Shown: positions 42,615 through 51,397, counted from the first letter of the stretch. The stretch is DNA of 64,000 bases from an uncultured Hyphomicrobiales bacterium (GCA_903847605.1 CAINED010000029.1:1-64000); one strand, 5' to 3'. Numbers and translations: made by a program. Notes: a model not told the origin generated them from the sequence alone.

Positions 42615-43610
42615 TCAATATTTCGCGGCCACCGCACGGACGTTATCGAGCATCGCCTTGATCGCGGGCTGAGTTTTGGTCACGTCGTCGGCGACGGTCC
42701 GCAACAGGCCAATCACCTTGGCGCGTTCGGCTTCGGGCATCACGTAGATTTCGCCGCCGTCGGCTTTCCAGCGATCGACCATTCCGCGATGGAAATTGTT
42801 CGACCATTCCTGCGCGCGCACCTGCGTGCGCGCGCCCGCTTCGACAACCGCCGTGCGCAAGTCCGCCGGCAGTCCGTCGAGAAATTTCTGGCTGACCATC
42901 GCGACCGGGATCAGGATCGTATCGTTGACGACGGTCGCGACTTTGGAGACGTCGTAATATTTGAACGCATGCAGAACCGACAGCGCGGAGCGCGTGCCGT
43001 CGATGACACCGCGTTGCAACGCGGGCATCACTTCGTTGAGTGGCATGGGCGCGGCCGATGCGCCGAGGCGCGCCATCGCTTCGCGTTCGATCGGCGTCGC
43101 GTTGACGCGGATCTTCTTGCCCTTGAAATCTTCCAGCGTACGGATCGGCGTGCGTGCGAGATAATCGTGGGCGGCAAGCGCGAACATCCCGAGCCCCGTC
43201 ATGCCCTTGCCGTCGAGCATGCGCAGGACTTCCTTGTTCAGCGCCGGATCGGCCACCGTGCGCGCCGCGTGGGCCCGGTCGCGAAACAAAGTCGGCGCGC
43301 TGAAGACGCCGAAGCGAGGCTCAAGACCGACGAAGAAATCGGCCGGCCCGAAGCAAGCTTCGACGGTGCCAAGCTGCAGGCCCTCGATCTGACGCGGAAT
43401 GGCGCCGAGCTGGCTGGCCGGGAAGGCCTGAACCACGATGCGCCCGCCTGTCGCCTTTTCGATCTCTTCCTTGAATATCAAGATGAATTGATGCTGGTCG
43501 TCATTCGCCGTGGCGGTGCCGAACTTCATGGTGACTGTCTGGGCGGAAGCGGTCGCCCCCAGAGCCGATAGTGCGAATGCCAGAACCCCCGCGCGAAAAA
43601 TCGCCGCCAT
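42615..43610 (-). CDS. TRAP transporter solute-binding protein (DctP type)
   Basis: A 331-residue periplasmic binding protein with signal peptide AGVLAFALSALGATASA. Family features are FKEEIEKATGGRIVVQAFPA, QLGAIPRQIEGLQLGTVE, RTPIRTLEDFKGKKIRVNAT and MPALQRGVIDGTRSAL. The arginine in KKIRVNAT is the conserved carboxylate-binding residue, so a mono- or dicarboxylic or aromatic acid is likely bound. The frame is open upstream to 43919, but ATG at 43610 starts the signal peptide. It is the first gene of the TRAP operon. The next upstream feature is a broken toxin gene. Confidence 0.92.
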   Translation of the reverse strand: MAAIFRAGVLAFALSALGATASAQTVTMKFGTATANDDQHQFILIFKEEIEKATGGRIVVQAFPASQLGAIPRQIEGLQLGTVEACFGPADFFVGLEPRFGVFSAPTLFRDRAHAARTVADPALNKEVLRMLDGKGMTGLGMFALAAHDYLARTPIRTLEDFKGKKIRVNATPIEREAMARLGASAAPMPLNEVMPALQRGVIDGTRSALSVLHAFKYYDVSKVATVVNDTILIPVAMVSQKFLDGLPADLRTAVVEAGARTQVRAQEWSNNFHRGMVDRWKADGGEIYVMPEAERAKVIGLLRTVADDVTKTQPAIKAMLDNVRAVAAKY

Positions 43611-43729
43611 GATCCGTCCTCCCCTCGAATGTGTCGCGCCCCCTCCGGCGCGGCGGCATTTAAGCGCTTCGCATTGTCCGCGACAAGGCGCGGACGGAAA
43701 ATGCGCGCTGCACGCAGATGAGTCACCCG

Positions 43730-43848
43730 GATCGCGGCACGATCCTGGTGCGCTTGGCTCTGATGCAGGAGATGAATTGCGAGATGTTCTTCGCGCCAGA
43801 GGCACGAATAACGGATGATTAAGCCGGCGGTGGCTTGGGAAATGCCAC
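43730..43848 (-). pseudogene. Remnant of a PemK/MazF-type toxin gene with a frameshift
   Basis: Four bases after the antitoxin stop a GTG (43848) opens the frame VAFPKPPPA and then hits TAA at 43821-43819. If one base is added in the run around 43824-43829, the frame continues as GLIIRYSCLWREEHLA and later HQDRAAI, matching the N-terminal PGLVIRYSYLW and KDRPxAI blocks of PemK-like toxins that follow such antitoxins. Beyond about 43730 the resemblance fades. The gene is therefore a frameshifted, truncated relic. The family match is from memory of the motif, not from a search. Confidence 0.5.
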
Positions 43849-43851
43849 GGA

Positions 43852-44115
43852 TCAACGGTCCAGTTCGTCGTCGAACTTCCGTGCCTCCTCGGGCGGACGG
43901 GCTTTTTCCAGCGCCGCAATGTCCTCGTCCGTAAAGTCGGCGAGACCCAGGACTTCGCGGTCGCGCCGCTTGAGCCGACGATATTCTTCGTCGGAAATCA
44001 GGACGCAACTGTCGCGCCCGTTGCGCGTCACGGCGACCGGACGGCGCTGCGCGAGGTCCTGATAACGACCGATATTACGCTGGAATTCGGCGGCGGTAAC
44101 CTTGAGCAAGTCCAC
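43852..44115 (-). CDS. Phd/YefM-type antitoxin
   Basis: The 87-residue protein shows the Phd/YefM DNA-binding fold: VTAAEFQRNIGRYQDLAQRR followed by PVAVTRNGRDSCVLISDEEY and RRLKRRDREVL. The acidic C-terminal tail (DEDIAALEKARPPEEARKF) would wrap the toxin. It starts with GTG at 44115. The companion toxin gene immediately downstream is broken, so this is an orphan antitoxin that may persist as a repressor. It sits at the end of the inserted TRAP segment, next to the DUF3305 gene. Confidence 0.85.
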   Translation of the reverse strand: MDLLKVTAAEFQRNIGRYQDLAQRRPVAVTRNGRDSCVLISDEEYRRLKRRDREVLGLADFTDEDIAALEKARPPEEARKFDDELDR

Positions 44116-44180
44116 GGCTCAATTCCTCGTTTGCATGAACTGCATAAAATACAGATGTGACGTGCCATATTCGATATATC

Positions 44181-44690
44181 TCAAGCGCCGTCCCGTCCTC
44201 TCATCCGCGCGCCCGGATTCTTCCTCGGGTCGGGGCCGCTCTTGTCGCGTTTACGCTTGATGAAAGCGCGCTCGACGTGAAACTCGTCGACGAAGGCGGC
44301 GACCCAAGCCGCGACATCCGGCGGCATCGGCACGTTGGCGACGATGTCTGAGCCCGCTTCGAGCAGGGTTTCGCCCTCGGTCGGATCGGCAGTGACTTGC
44401 ACCAGTTCCATGTCGCCGGTTTCCGTCTGTTTTCGCAGGGCGACCCAGACCTGCGGCTTCCCGTCGATGAGATTGTCGCGGTAGTTGGCGGTTTCCGAGG
44501 GGTAAAGCTCCAGGCGTGCCGGGCCCGCATAGAACAGTTCCGACTCTCCGGCCATGCCGAGTTTCGCTCCGGGCGCAGCGGCAGGCACGTCCGGCAGTAT
44601 GGCTTCCGGCGACCAGACATGATCGACCCAGGCGTGATCGACTTTCGAGCGCCGCAGGACGACGCCGACTTCGCGTGAGGCCCCGCTCAT
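44181..44690 (-). CDS. DUF3305 family protein, FDH-associated
   Basis: A 169-residue protein with the DUF3305 pattern VGVVLRRSKVDHAWVDHVWS, LGMAGESELFYAGPARLELY and YRDNLIDGKPQVWVALRK. The C-terminal tail is strongly basic (IKRKRDKSGPDPRKNPGARM). Its ATG overlaps the stop of the DUF6352 gene (ATGA), showing it belongs to the same transcript. DUF3305 is found only beside formate dehydrogenases; its molecular role is not known. Normally DUF3306 follows directly; here the TRAP and antitoxin genes intervene. Confidence 0.85.
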   Translation of the reverse strand: MSGASREVGVVLRRSKVDHAWVDHVWSPEAILPDVPAAAPGAKLGMAGESELFYAGPARLELYPSETANYRDNLIDGKPQVWVALRKQTETGDMELVQVTADPTEGETLLEAGSDIVANVPMPPDVAAWVAAFVDEFHVERAFIKRKRDKSGPDPRKNPGARMRGRDGA

Positions 44691-45739
44691 TGCACCCTCC
44701 CGCGTCCGCCTGATTTCAGCGGCAGGCCGGCAACGAGATTTTGCGGCTTCATGCGCACTACCTTGTCCGCGCCCATTCCCAAAAGAAGCCAGACCGGCTT
44801 GCCCCGCACCTTGTCGGCGACCAGCGACTGGTTGGCAAAGTCGAGCCGGAACAAGGCGACGATCCCGGCGACATCGTCCGGCGAAATCGCCTCGCCGCGC
44901 CAGATGGCGTTGCCGATCCGCGTGCCCTCGGCGTCGAGGCCGACGAACCAGCGCCAGTCCCGGTCTTCCATTTTCGCGACGGGTTCGACGCTGACGCGGG
45001 CGCCGGTCAGATGCTGCACCCACGCCGCGATGGCTCGCGCAAGACCGGCCCGCGCCGCCGGGTTCGAGCCGATATTCATCACCATGGAATTGGCGTCGGA
45101 CCGCGACCAGTAGGTCCAGGCGTTGGCGTCGTCCATCACGTCGAGATTTTCGCCGGGCTCGCCGCCGAGCATCATCGTCAGTGGCGACACGTGCCGGAGG
45201 GCTTCCTGCTCGCGCGCCTGTTCCTCGACGATTTCGAGGTCGGCCAGCAGCAAAGCGCCGTCGCGCAGGCTCGCCTTCTGCGCCCGGAAAAAGAGTTCGC
45301 CGGCGCGCAGGACGTAAGGGTCCGTACAGCCGTCGAGCGCGTTGCGCAGAATGATATGCGCCATCTGGTCGAGGAAGAGCGGCGGCAGGTCGACACGCCC
45401 GCCGGAAAACAGGGCGATGTAGGCGTCCTCGATCGTCCCGGCGCTGACGAGGAGGTCGCGGTAGCGCAGGAAATAGTCCCAGTTCTCGCGCGCGTCGGCA
45501 TCGGCCAGAGCGGCGATTTCCGGCTTTCCGACCTTCCGCAGCGGGTCCGCGCGCAGCGCGGCATAGAGCGCGCGCTCGGCGTGGCAGGCCTCCTCCGGCG
45601 GGGCGAGTTCGGGCCGGGCGAGATAGGCGAGCAGCAGTTCAGGCGTCACGGCGAGGAGGCCCTGCGGCGTCCGGCGCGCCAGATGGTGCCCTGACGAAAC
45701 CCAGAACTCGCGCGTGATGTCGGTGGAGTGCGAACTCAT
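44687..45739 (-). CDS. DUF6352 family protein, FDH-associated
   Basis: A 350-residue protein starting with ITREFWVSSGHHLARR, with LLLAYLARPELAPPEEACH and YFLRYRDLLVSAGTIEDAY in the first half and ANAWTYWSRSDANSMVMN in the middle. This arrangement is that of DUF6352, recurrent in alphaproteobacterial FDH clusters. It has no signal peptide or clear catalytic motif. It overlaps both neighbours by four bases (start over the DUF6505 stop, stop over the DUF3305 start), so the set is translated in a coupled way. The function is unknown. Confidence 0.8.
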   Translation of the reverse strand: MSSHSTDITREFWVSSGHHLARRTPQGLLAVTPELLLAYLARPELAPPEEACHAERALYAALRADPLRKVGKPEIAALADADARENWDYFLRYRDLLVSAGTIEDAYIALFSGGRVDLPPLFLDQMAHIILRNALDGCTDPYVLRAGELFFRAQKASLRDGALLLADLEIVEEQAREQEALRHVSPLTMMLGGEPGENLDVMDDANAWTYWSRSDANSMVMNIGSNPAARAGLARAIAAWVQHLTGARVSVEPVAKMEDRDWRWFVGLDAEGTRIGNAIWRGEAISPDDVAGIVALFRLDFANQSLVADKVRGKPVWLLLGMGADKVVRMKPQNLVAGLPLKSGGRGRVQ

Positions 45740-46302
45740 TTCGATGAGTCTTTGCTGATGGTTAGAAGATCGATCTCATCTTCATGTTTAGAGTCATCTT
45801 CCACTTCGTGAAAGGTGAAGGCGCGCGCGAAGGCATGCAGGGCGTCCTGATTTTCGTCGCGCTCGCGCGGACGCAGGGTGCGAAACTGTTCGCGCAACGC
45901 GCCATCCTCGCCGATGCTGCGCTGGACGGCAACGAGCGTCCCCACGGGGTGATCGCAGAGCGATTGCGCGTAGCGAAGTTCCTCGCCGGCCGCTTCGCTG
46001 GCGACCTCCGGATTGGGCGCCCCCAATCTTCCGAGGAAGCCGCGCGCCAGCGTCTCGCGGGCTGCGGCGAATTCGTCTTCGGTCGCTTCGGAGACGGTCG
46101 CCAGCGTCGAGAAGCCAAGGCTGGAGATGCCCAGGAATCCCGAGCGAAGGGCATGGCGCTGCTTGGAGCTGAGTTCGCCGGGATCGCTGTCGAGAAACAG
46201 AAAGGAGCCCGAAACAGCCCATTCGCCCGCCTCGGCGGCGCGTTCGAAGATGAACGTGTCGGACGGGTCGAGCCTGATCGTGCGCAGGAGTTTCATGCTC
46301 AC
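45736..46302 (-). CDS. DUF6505 family protein, FDH-associated
   Basis: A 188-residue cytoplasmic protein with LLRTIRLDPSDTFIFERAA and FLFLDSDPGELSSKQRHALR, features of DUF6505 proteins of FDH loci. The frame starts with GTG at 46302 that overlaps the stop of the upstream ligase-like gene (GTGA); ATG two codons later (46296) is possible. An acidic C-terminus (VEDDSKHEDEIDLL) follows. Nothing catalytic is recognised. It is placed between the ligase-like gene and DUF6352 in an overlapping string, which argues for a common assembly function. Confidence 0.78.
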   Translation of the reverse strand: MSMKLLRTIRLDPSDTFIFERAAEAGEWAVSGSFLFLDSDPGELSSKQRHALRSGFLGISSLGFSTLATVSEATEDEFAAARETLARGFLGRLGAPNPEVASEAAGEELRYAQSLCDHPVGTLVAVQRSIGEDGALREQFRTLRPRERDENQDALHAFARAFTFHEVEDDSKHEDEIDLLTISKDSSK

Positions 46303-47039
46303 CTGCTTGCAGGCATGTTCTGGGCGGGATCGAACCAGGCGGCGGCGTTCAGGCCGTCCAGCAGGCTGAGCCGTTCCGGCGCGCGTGCCGCAGGCAGGCT
46401 CGCCAGCAGGTCGCCGTTGGCGTCGATGATGCGCCGCTCGGCTGCGACCTTTTTCGGCAGGCGGGCCAGAAAATCTTCGCCGACGGCGCGGAAGCCCTGT
46501 TCGTTCCAGCGGTCGAAGGCCGTCATCAGGTGGCGGGCGAAACTTTCCACGATGAGGTCGCCGTCGATCAGTTCGAAGCCTTCCGCCACGAGCGTCGTTG
46601 CGCCGGGCGCGAAGCCGGGATCGGCGTGGGTCATGTCGGCCGCCCTGAGCATCGCCCCGAAGACCAGCCAGTCCGGGACATCGGTTTCGGCGCAGTCCTG
46701 CGGCCAGGCCAGTCTTGCGCCGCCGAGCAGGCCGCCGTCGAGCAGGATCGCATCCGGCCAGCGGAAGGCGATGTCGCGTTCGGGCGGGATGTGGACGGCG
46801 AGTGCGTCGGCCAGCGCGTTCATGCCGGCGAAGAAGGCGCGGCGCGCGCCGGCGAGGGGTTCGTCCGGCTCCAGGACCACGGCGAATTCGATGAGATCGT
46901 AGCGCGCCACGCGCACCAGCGTCGCCGCGCCGGCTTTCGCCGCGATCGACACGGCATGGCCGAAGGCGTCGCCGCTTTCGCGCAGGCGGACCTGCGTGAA
47001 GCCGGGGGGCAGATCGAGTTCGCGGTCGGACAAGGGCAT
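46299..47039 (-). CDS. Biotin/lipoate-protein-ligase-fold protein, FDH-associated
   Basis: A 246-residue protein resembling the biotin/lipoate ligase family in its N-terminal half: YDLIEFAVVLEPDEPLAGAR, IPPERDIAFRWPDAILLDGG and LGGARLAWPQ, where FRWPD and the glycine-rich turn align with the ligand-binding loop. The C-terminal part (RLSLLDGLNAAAWF) resembles the extra domain of this subgroup. Members encoded with DUF6505 and DUF6352 occur in FDH clusters; ligase activity is unproven. ATG at 47039 is chosen over a longer frame. It is the first gene of the accessory operon, diverging from the 4Fe-4S gene. Confidence 0.75.
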   Translation of the reverse strand: MPLSDRELDLPPGFTQVRLRESGDAFGHAVSIAAKAGAATLVRVARYDLIEFAVVLEPDEPLAGARRAFFAGMNALADALAVHIPPERDIAFRWPDAILLDGGLLGGARLAWPQDCAETDVPDWLVFGAMLRAADMTHADPGFAPGATTLVAEGFELIDGDLIVESFARHLMTAFDRWNEQGFRAVGEDFLARLPKKVAAERRIIDANGDLLASLPAARAPERLSLLDGLNAAAWFDPAQNMPASR

Positions 47040-47134
47040 TTCGGCGCTGTTTGATTTCCGGGACTGGTTCCTATTTAGGTTCTGCGCCGCCCGCGGTCGA
47101 GTACCGGGACTTTTTCGGGCTGGCGGAGGGGAAT

Positions 47135-49183
47135 ATGGCCGCTTCCGCATCCACGCTTTTTGTCTGCTCCTGCGAGCGGACGATGCCACTCGCCCCGTCG
47201 ACCGCGGGCGAGGCCATCGGCGCGCGTGTCATGGAAGGCCACCAGTTCTGCGGCGCGGAACTCGACCGGGTGCGCGCCGCGCTCGGGAGGGATGGCGACG
47301 TCGTGATCGCCTGCACGGCACAGGCGCCGCTCTTCCTGGAAGTGGCGGAGGAGGAGGGACGCGAGACCGCGCCGACCTTCGTCAACATTCGCGAGATGGC
47401 GGGCTGGTCGGATCAGGCGGCGAGCGCCGGCCCAAAGATGGCCGCGCTGATCGCTGCCGCGGCCGAACCCATGCCGCCGGTTTCAATCGTGACCCTCGAA
47501 AGCAAGGGTGTCGCGCTGATCTACGGCCGTGACGACCTTGCCATCGAGGCCGGGCGCAAGCTCGCGGACCGGCTCGACATCACCGTTCTCATCGCAGACG
47601 CGCGCGACGTGACGCCCCCGCGCAGCGCCGAGTTTCCGGTATTTCGGGGACGTGTGCGCAACGCGAAAGGTCATCTCGGCAAGTTCGAGCTGACAATCGA
47701 CGATTTCGCGCTGCCCGCGCCGTCTTCGCGTTCGAAACTCGTCTTCGGCGAGGCACGCAACGGCGCTGTCTCCAATTGCGATGTCGTGCTGGATCTTTCC
47801 GGCGGGGCACCGCTGTTCCCGGCCGCCGATTTGCGCCCCGGTTACGTGCGCGCCGACCCCGGCGATCCCGCCGACGTCGAGCGCGCTATCGCGGCGGTGG
47901 GCGGGCTGTCCGGCACGTTCGACAAGCCGCGTTACGTGAATTTCGAGGCGAGCCTCTGCGCCCATTCGCGCTCCGGCATTACCGGCTGCACCCGCTGCCT
48001 CGATCTTTGTCCCACGGGCGCGATTACCCCCGCCGGCGATCACGTCGCCATAGATCCGGCAGTCTGCGCGGGTTGCGGGCAATGCGCGGCATCCTGCCCG
48101 ACCGGTGCTGTCAGTTACGCCCTGCCGCCGGCCGATGCGCTGATGCGGCGGCTGCGGGCGCTGATGCAGGCCTATTGCAATGCCGGCGGCGTCGACGCGC
48201 ATGTGCTGTTTCACGATGGCGAACATGGCGAAGAGATCATCGTGGCGCTGGCGCGGTTCGGCGCGGGCCTGCCGGCGAATGTGCTGCCCGTGCGTGTCAA
48301 CGAAGTGACGCAGGTCGGGCCGGAAGCGATCGCCGCGCTCTTCGCCTATGGCGCGGCCAATGTCAGCCTTCTCGCGCGGGCAAAGCCGAAACACGACATG
48401 CTGGGAACGCAGCGTATCGTCGATGCCTCGAACCGGATCATGGAAGGTCTGGGTTTCGGCGCAGGGTTGGTCAGGGTGATCGAGACCGACGATCCCGATG
48501 CCTTGCGCGCGACGCTCGACGGCTCGGCTAAGGGCAAGGCGACTGACAAGCCCGCCGCTTTCGTCGCGCGCGGCGGCAAGCGCGGCGTGCTGGAAACGGC
48601 GTTGCGCGAACTCCACCGCGCCGCACCCGCGCCCGTTCCCGTCATCGCGCTCGACAAGGGCTCGCCCTTCGGCGGCGTTAATCTCGACGTCGAGGGCTGC
48701 ACGCTGTGCCTGTCCTGCGTCACCGCCTGTCCGTCCGGCGCGCTGTCCGACAATCCGGAAAAGCCGATGCTGCGCTTCACGGAAAGCCTTTGCGTGCAGT
48801 GCGGGCTCTGTCAGTCGACCTGTCCGGAGAAGGTCATCCGGATCGAGCCGCGCGTCGATTTCGACGCGTGGAACGCGGGCACGAAGACGCTCAAGGAAGA
48901 AGAGCCGTTCTGCTGCATTACATGCGGCAAGCCGTTCGGCGCGAAGAGTTCGGTCGAGCGCGTGATTGCGAAACTCGAAGCGAAACACTGGATGTTTTCC
49001 GGCGCCAATGCGCACCGGCTTGACATCGTGCGCATGTGCGAGGACTGCCGCGTCGAGAAAGCTGTCAATGAAAGTTTCGATCCCCATGCCGCGCCGCCGC
49101 GTCCGCCCGTCATGACGACAGAGGATTATCTGCGCGCCCGCGAACAGAAGAAGACGCCGTTCGGCGAGGATGAGCGGTCGTGA
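47135..49183 (+). CDS. Multi-[4Fe-4S] ferredoxin-like protein, FDH-associated
   Basis: A 682-residue iron-sulfur protein. Two double ferredoxin modules are visible: [15 protein letters not shown] with [16 protein letters not shown] (about 305-350), and [17 protein letters not shown] with [16 protein letters not shown] (about 520-570). A further [10 protein letters not shown] and MCEDCR pair near the C terminus may bind another metal site. The N-terminal part carries FVCSCERTM and other cysteines. ATG at 47135 is preceded by a strong GGAGGGG ribosome-binding site; an upstream frame extension is unlikely. It probably carries electrons between FDH and other redox proteins. It overlaps mobA by four bases. 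Confidence 0.88.
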   Translation: MAASASTLFVCSCERTMPLAPSTAGEAIGARVMEGHQFCGAELDRVRAALGRDGDVVIACTAQAPLFLEVAEEEGRETAPTFVNIREMAGWSDQAASAGPKMAALIAAAAEPMPPVSIVTLESKGVALIYGRDDLAIEAGRKLADRLDITVLIADARDVTPPRSAEFPVFRGRVRNAKGHLGKFELTIDDFALPAPSSRSKLVFGEARNGAVSNCDVVLDLSGGAPLFPAADLRPGYVRADPGDPADVERAIAAVGGLSGTFDKPRYVNFEASLCAHSRSGITGCTRCLDLCPTGAITPAGDHVAIDPAVCAGCGQCAASCPTGAVSYALPPADALMRRLRALMQAYCNAGGVDAHVLFHDGEHGEEIIVALARFGAGLPANVLPVRVNEVTQVGPEAIAALFAYGAANVSLLARAKPKHDMLGTQRIVDASNRIMEGLGFGAGLVRVIETDDPDALRATLDGSAKGKATDKPAAFVARGGKRGVLETALRELHRAAPAPVPVIALDKGSPFGGVNLDVEGCTLCLSCVTACPSGALSDNPEKPMLRFTESLCVQCGLCQSTCPEKVIRIEPRVDFDAWNAGTKTLKEEEPFCCITCGKPFGAKSSVERVIAKLEAKHWMFSGANAHRLDIVRMCEDCRVEKAVNESFDPHAAPPRPPVMTTEDYLRAREQKKTPFGEDERS

Positions 49184-49812
49184 GCATCGAGCGGCCCGTC
49201 ACCGGCGTCATTCTCGCCGGCGGACTCGCCCGGCGCATGGGCGGCGGCGACAAGCCGTTGCGCACGATCGGCAACCGAACGATCCTCGACCGCGTGATCG
49301 ATTGCGTTGCGCCGCAGGTGCGCGCGCTCGTCATCAATGCGAACGGCGATCCCGCGCGCTTTGCGCAATGGCCGCTGCCGGTCGTCGCCGATTCCATCGA
49401 GGGATTTGCGGGTCCGCTGGCAGGCGTGGTCGCCGCACTGGACTGGTCGGCGCAACATCATCCGGACATCACGCATGTTCTGAGCGTCGCTGCCGATTGT
49501 CCGTTTCTGCCCGGCGATCTCGCGCTGCGCTTGTGGGATGCGATGACTGGGAACGGCGCGCGGCTCGCTGTCGCGGCGTCGGCGGGGCAGGCGCATCCGG
49601 TGATCGGATTATGGGATGTGGCGCTGCGTGAAGAGTTGCGGCATGCGCTCACGGTCGAGAACCTGCGCAAAATCGACAAGTGGACCGCGCGTTATCAGCT
49701 CGTGGAAGTCACCTGGTCCGCCGCGCTGATCGATCCGTTCTTCAACGCCAACACGCCTGAGGATATCGAGCTTGCGGAACGACTGATTGGCGAAGCGGAA
49801 GAAGAAAATTAG
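49180..49812 (+). CDS. mobA: Molybdenum cofactor guanylyltransferase MobA
   Basis: A 210-residue nucleotidyltransferase with [18 protein letters not shown] at the start, the GTP/Mg-binding loop, and AADCPFLP and NANTPEDI further on, all typical of MobA. It attaches GMP to molybdopterin, giving the bis-MGD cofactor of the FDH alpha subunit. It begins with GTG at 49180 overlapping the stop of the ferredoxin-like gene (GTGA). No fdhD gene is seen next to it in this window. The stop codon is followed at once by a repeat that separates it from the Fnr-type gene. Confidence 0.93.
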   Translation: MSIERPVTGVILAGGLARRMGGGDKPLRTIGNRTILDRVIDCVAPQVRALVINANGDPARFAQWPLPVVADSIEGFAGPLAGVVAALDWSAQHHPDITHVLSVAADCPFLPGDLALRLWDAMTGNGARLAVAASAGQAHPVIGLWDVALREELRHALTVENLRKIDKWTARYQLVEVTWSAALIDPFFNANTPEDIELAERLIGEAEEEN

Positions 49813-49906
49813 GTCATCCCGGCCGGAGCGAAGCGGAGAGCCGGGATCGTTCGGAAACTTTTTTCAATCAAAGCGATCCCGGATCGCCTTCGGCGTCCGG
49901 GATGAC
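49813..49906. repeat. Inverted repeat with GTCATCCCGG/CCGGGATGAC arms between convergent genes
   Basis: Arm 1 (49813-49849) begins GTCATCCCGG and arm 2 (49874-49906) ends CCGGGATGAC; both arms contain their own palindrome (CCGGCCGG..., GATCGCCTTCGGCG). The element sits right after the mobA stop and before the fnr-type stop, so it probably terminates both transcripts. This class of palindromic repeat is common in alphaproteobacterial genomes. Confidence 0.8.
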
Positions 49907-49920
49907 AACCCTGCCGCAGA

Positions 49921-50694
49921 TCACAGTTCGCCCAGAATCCGCAGCTTCTCTTCGTTCAGCAGGCGAACGCCATCGGGCGTGATAACGATCAGCTTCTGCT
50001 TGGCGAACTTGCTGAGCGTGCGGCTGACGGTTTCGATTGTCAGCCCGAGATAGTCGGCGATATCCTGCCGCGTCATCGCCAGCGGAATATGCGCGACGAC
50101 ATGTTCGATGCGCGCGAGACGGTCGCGCAGATTGATCAGGAAGGACGCGACCTTTCCGTCAGCATTCTTGCGGCCGAGGATGACCATGTGATCCTGCGCG
50201 TGGGTCAGTTCGCTCGCGGTCAGCGCCTGCATGCGGCGCATCAGGGTCGGCTTGGCTGCGAGGAAGTCCACGAAGGCGTTGCGCTGGAAACGGCAGGCGT
50301 TGACCTGATTGATCGCCTCCGCGCTGAAGACGATATTTTCGCCGAGATCGAGGCCGAGGAAATCGCCGGGGACCGCAAAGCCGATGATCTGGCGCTGGCC
50401 ATCGGGAAGGGTGCGCGAAAGGCGCACCATGCCGCCGGTGATGTTGAAAACGGTGTCGCTGGTTTCGCCCTCGCGCTGCAGCACGCTACGCGGGGAATAG
50501 CAGAGCGGGCGGGAGAGGTGCTCGATCTCGCTCAGTTCGCTCATGTCGAGCGCGCTGCAGATGCTGAGCATGCGCACATTGCAGCTTTCGCACCGATGGT
50601 GTTCGAGCGCGAGGGGACCACCGGGCAGCGGGCAGTGGGATTGCAGTTGGATGCCGCCGTCCTCCCTGGGTTTGGAGGCGAGTTTTTCCGGCAT
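49921..50694 (-). CDS. Crp/Fnr-family oxygen-responsive regulator (FnrN/FnrL type)
   Basis: The 257-residue protein has cysteines arranged C35-x2-C38-x7-C46 with a fourth at C134 (QVNACRF), the FnrN/FnrL pattern for an oxygen-labile [4Fe-4S] cluster. The cyclic-nucleotide-type beta barrel follows (FNITGGMVRLSRTLPDGQ, FAVPGDFLGLDL). The C-terminal winged helix contains TRQDIADYLGLTIETVSRTL, whose E-x-x-S-R residues recognise TTGAT half-sites. ATG at 50694 is chosen since upstream frame has no features. It controls genes for low oxygen, and the boxes upstream suggest autoregulation plus control of the divergent usp gene. Confidence 0.9.
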   Translation of the reverse strand: MPEKLASKPREDGGIQLQSHCPLPGGPLALEHHRCESCNVRMLSICSALDMSELSEIEHLSRPLCYSPRSVLQREGETSDTVFNITGGMVRLSRTLPDGQRQIIGFAVPGDFLGLDLGENIVFSAEAINQVNACRFQRNAFVDFLAAKPTLMRRMQALTASELTHAQDHMVILGRKNADGKVASFLINLRDRLARIEHVVAHIPLAMTRQDIADYLGLTIETVSRTLSKFAKQKLIVITPDGVRLLNEEKLRILGEL

Positions 50695-50724
50695 TTGACG
50701 GCTCCTGTGTGGCGCAGCTTTTTT

Positions 50725-50738
50725 TTGACCTCGATCAT
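50725..50738. promoter_or_regulatory. FNR-box-like site upstream of the Fnr-type gene
   Basis: TTGACCTCGATCAT matches the FNR consensus TTGAT-N4-ATCAA at eight of ten positions. It lies 31 bases upstream of the regulator's ATG on the minus strand, in a position fitting negative autoregulation. Confidence 0.55.
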
Positions 50739-50891
50739 ATTTGCCGTGGATCAAGGCGCGGGCGACAACGAACTTGGCGTGACAATATATACGGTGACCC
50801 GGCCATACAAGCTTAACAACGGCAAAAACGCTGTGAATGCTACGATTTAACCCAAATGGGTGATGCGCCCCCTCGGAGAGGCCGTAACCCG

Positions 50892-50905
50892 TTGACATGA
50901 CGCAA
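50892..50905. promoter_or_regulatory. FNR-box-like site upstream of the universal stress gene
   Basis: TTGACATGACGCAA matches TTGAT-N4-ATCAA at seven of ten positions. It sits about 65 bases upstream of the usp ATG, the distance expected for activation from around -40 by an Fnr-type protein if the leader is about 25 bases long. Confidence 0.5.
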
Positions 50906-50969
50906 TGCCGGCCGTCCTACTGAACGCTAGAAACGCTTCGAAAGCGCCGCTTAAGCCCGGGAGGTCCAC

Positions 50970-51395
50970 ATGTTCAGAACCATACTCGTCCCCGTCGATC
51001 TTGCTGAGCCCGACATGGCCGTGAAAGCCATCAAGGCGGCAGTTGCACTCGCCGAAAACTCCGGTGGCGCCCTGCGTCTCGTGAACGTGCAGCAACTTCT
51101 GCCAGCGACCTACATGGATTACGCGCCTGCGGATTTCGACTTGAAGCAGCAGGAATGGGCGCAGGGCGAGATGAAGTCGATGGCCGCCAAGGTCCCCCTC
51201 CCGGAGGGACGCGTGAGTTCCGTCGTGCGCCTGGGCGGCATCTATCCCGAAATTCTGGCGGAAGCCGAGGCGTGGGGCGCCGATCTCATCGTGATCGGTT
51301 CGCATCGCCCGGCGATGTCGACCTATCTTTTGGGATCGAACGCAAAGACCGTGGTGCGCCACGCGAAATGTTCCGTGCTGGTCGTGCGCGACTGA
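50970..51395 (+). CDS. Universal stress protein (UspA family)
   Basis: A 141-residue single-domain UspA protein: FRTILVPVDLAEPDMAVKAI at the start and ADLIVIGSHRPAMSTYLLGS at the nucleotide-binding loop, followed by AKTVVRHAKCSVLVVRD. The G-2x-G-9x-G-S/T motif is imperfect (Arg in place of the second Gly), so ATP binding may be weak. A strong GGGAGG ribosome-binding site precedes the ATG. It diverges from the Fnr-type gene, and the FNR-like site in the gap suggests induction under low oxygen, as seen for usp genes in other proteobacteria. Confidence 0.9.
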   Translation: MFRTILVPVDLAEPDMAVKAIKAAVALAENSGGALRLVNVQQLLPATYMDYAPADFDLKQQEWAQGEMKSMAAKVPLPEGRVSSVVRLGGIYPEILAEAEAWGADLIVIGSHRPAMSTYLLGSNAKTVVRHAKCSVLVVRD

Positions 51396-51397
51396 AT

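Noticed and set aside
47483-49087. A 534-codon minus-strand frame opposite the 4Fe-4S protein gene
   Set aside because: Shadow of a gene with clear ferredoxin motifs; the antisense product has no features.
50970-51395. Universal stress protein as part of the murI operon
   Set aside because: The genes are convergent (stops three bases apart), so they cannot share a transcript.
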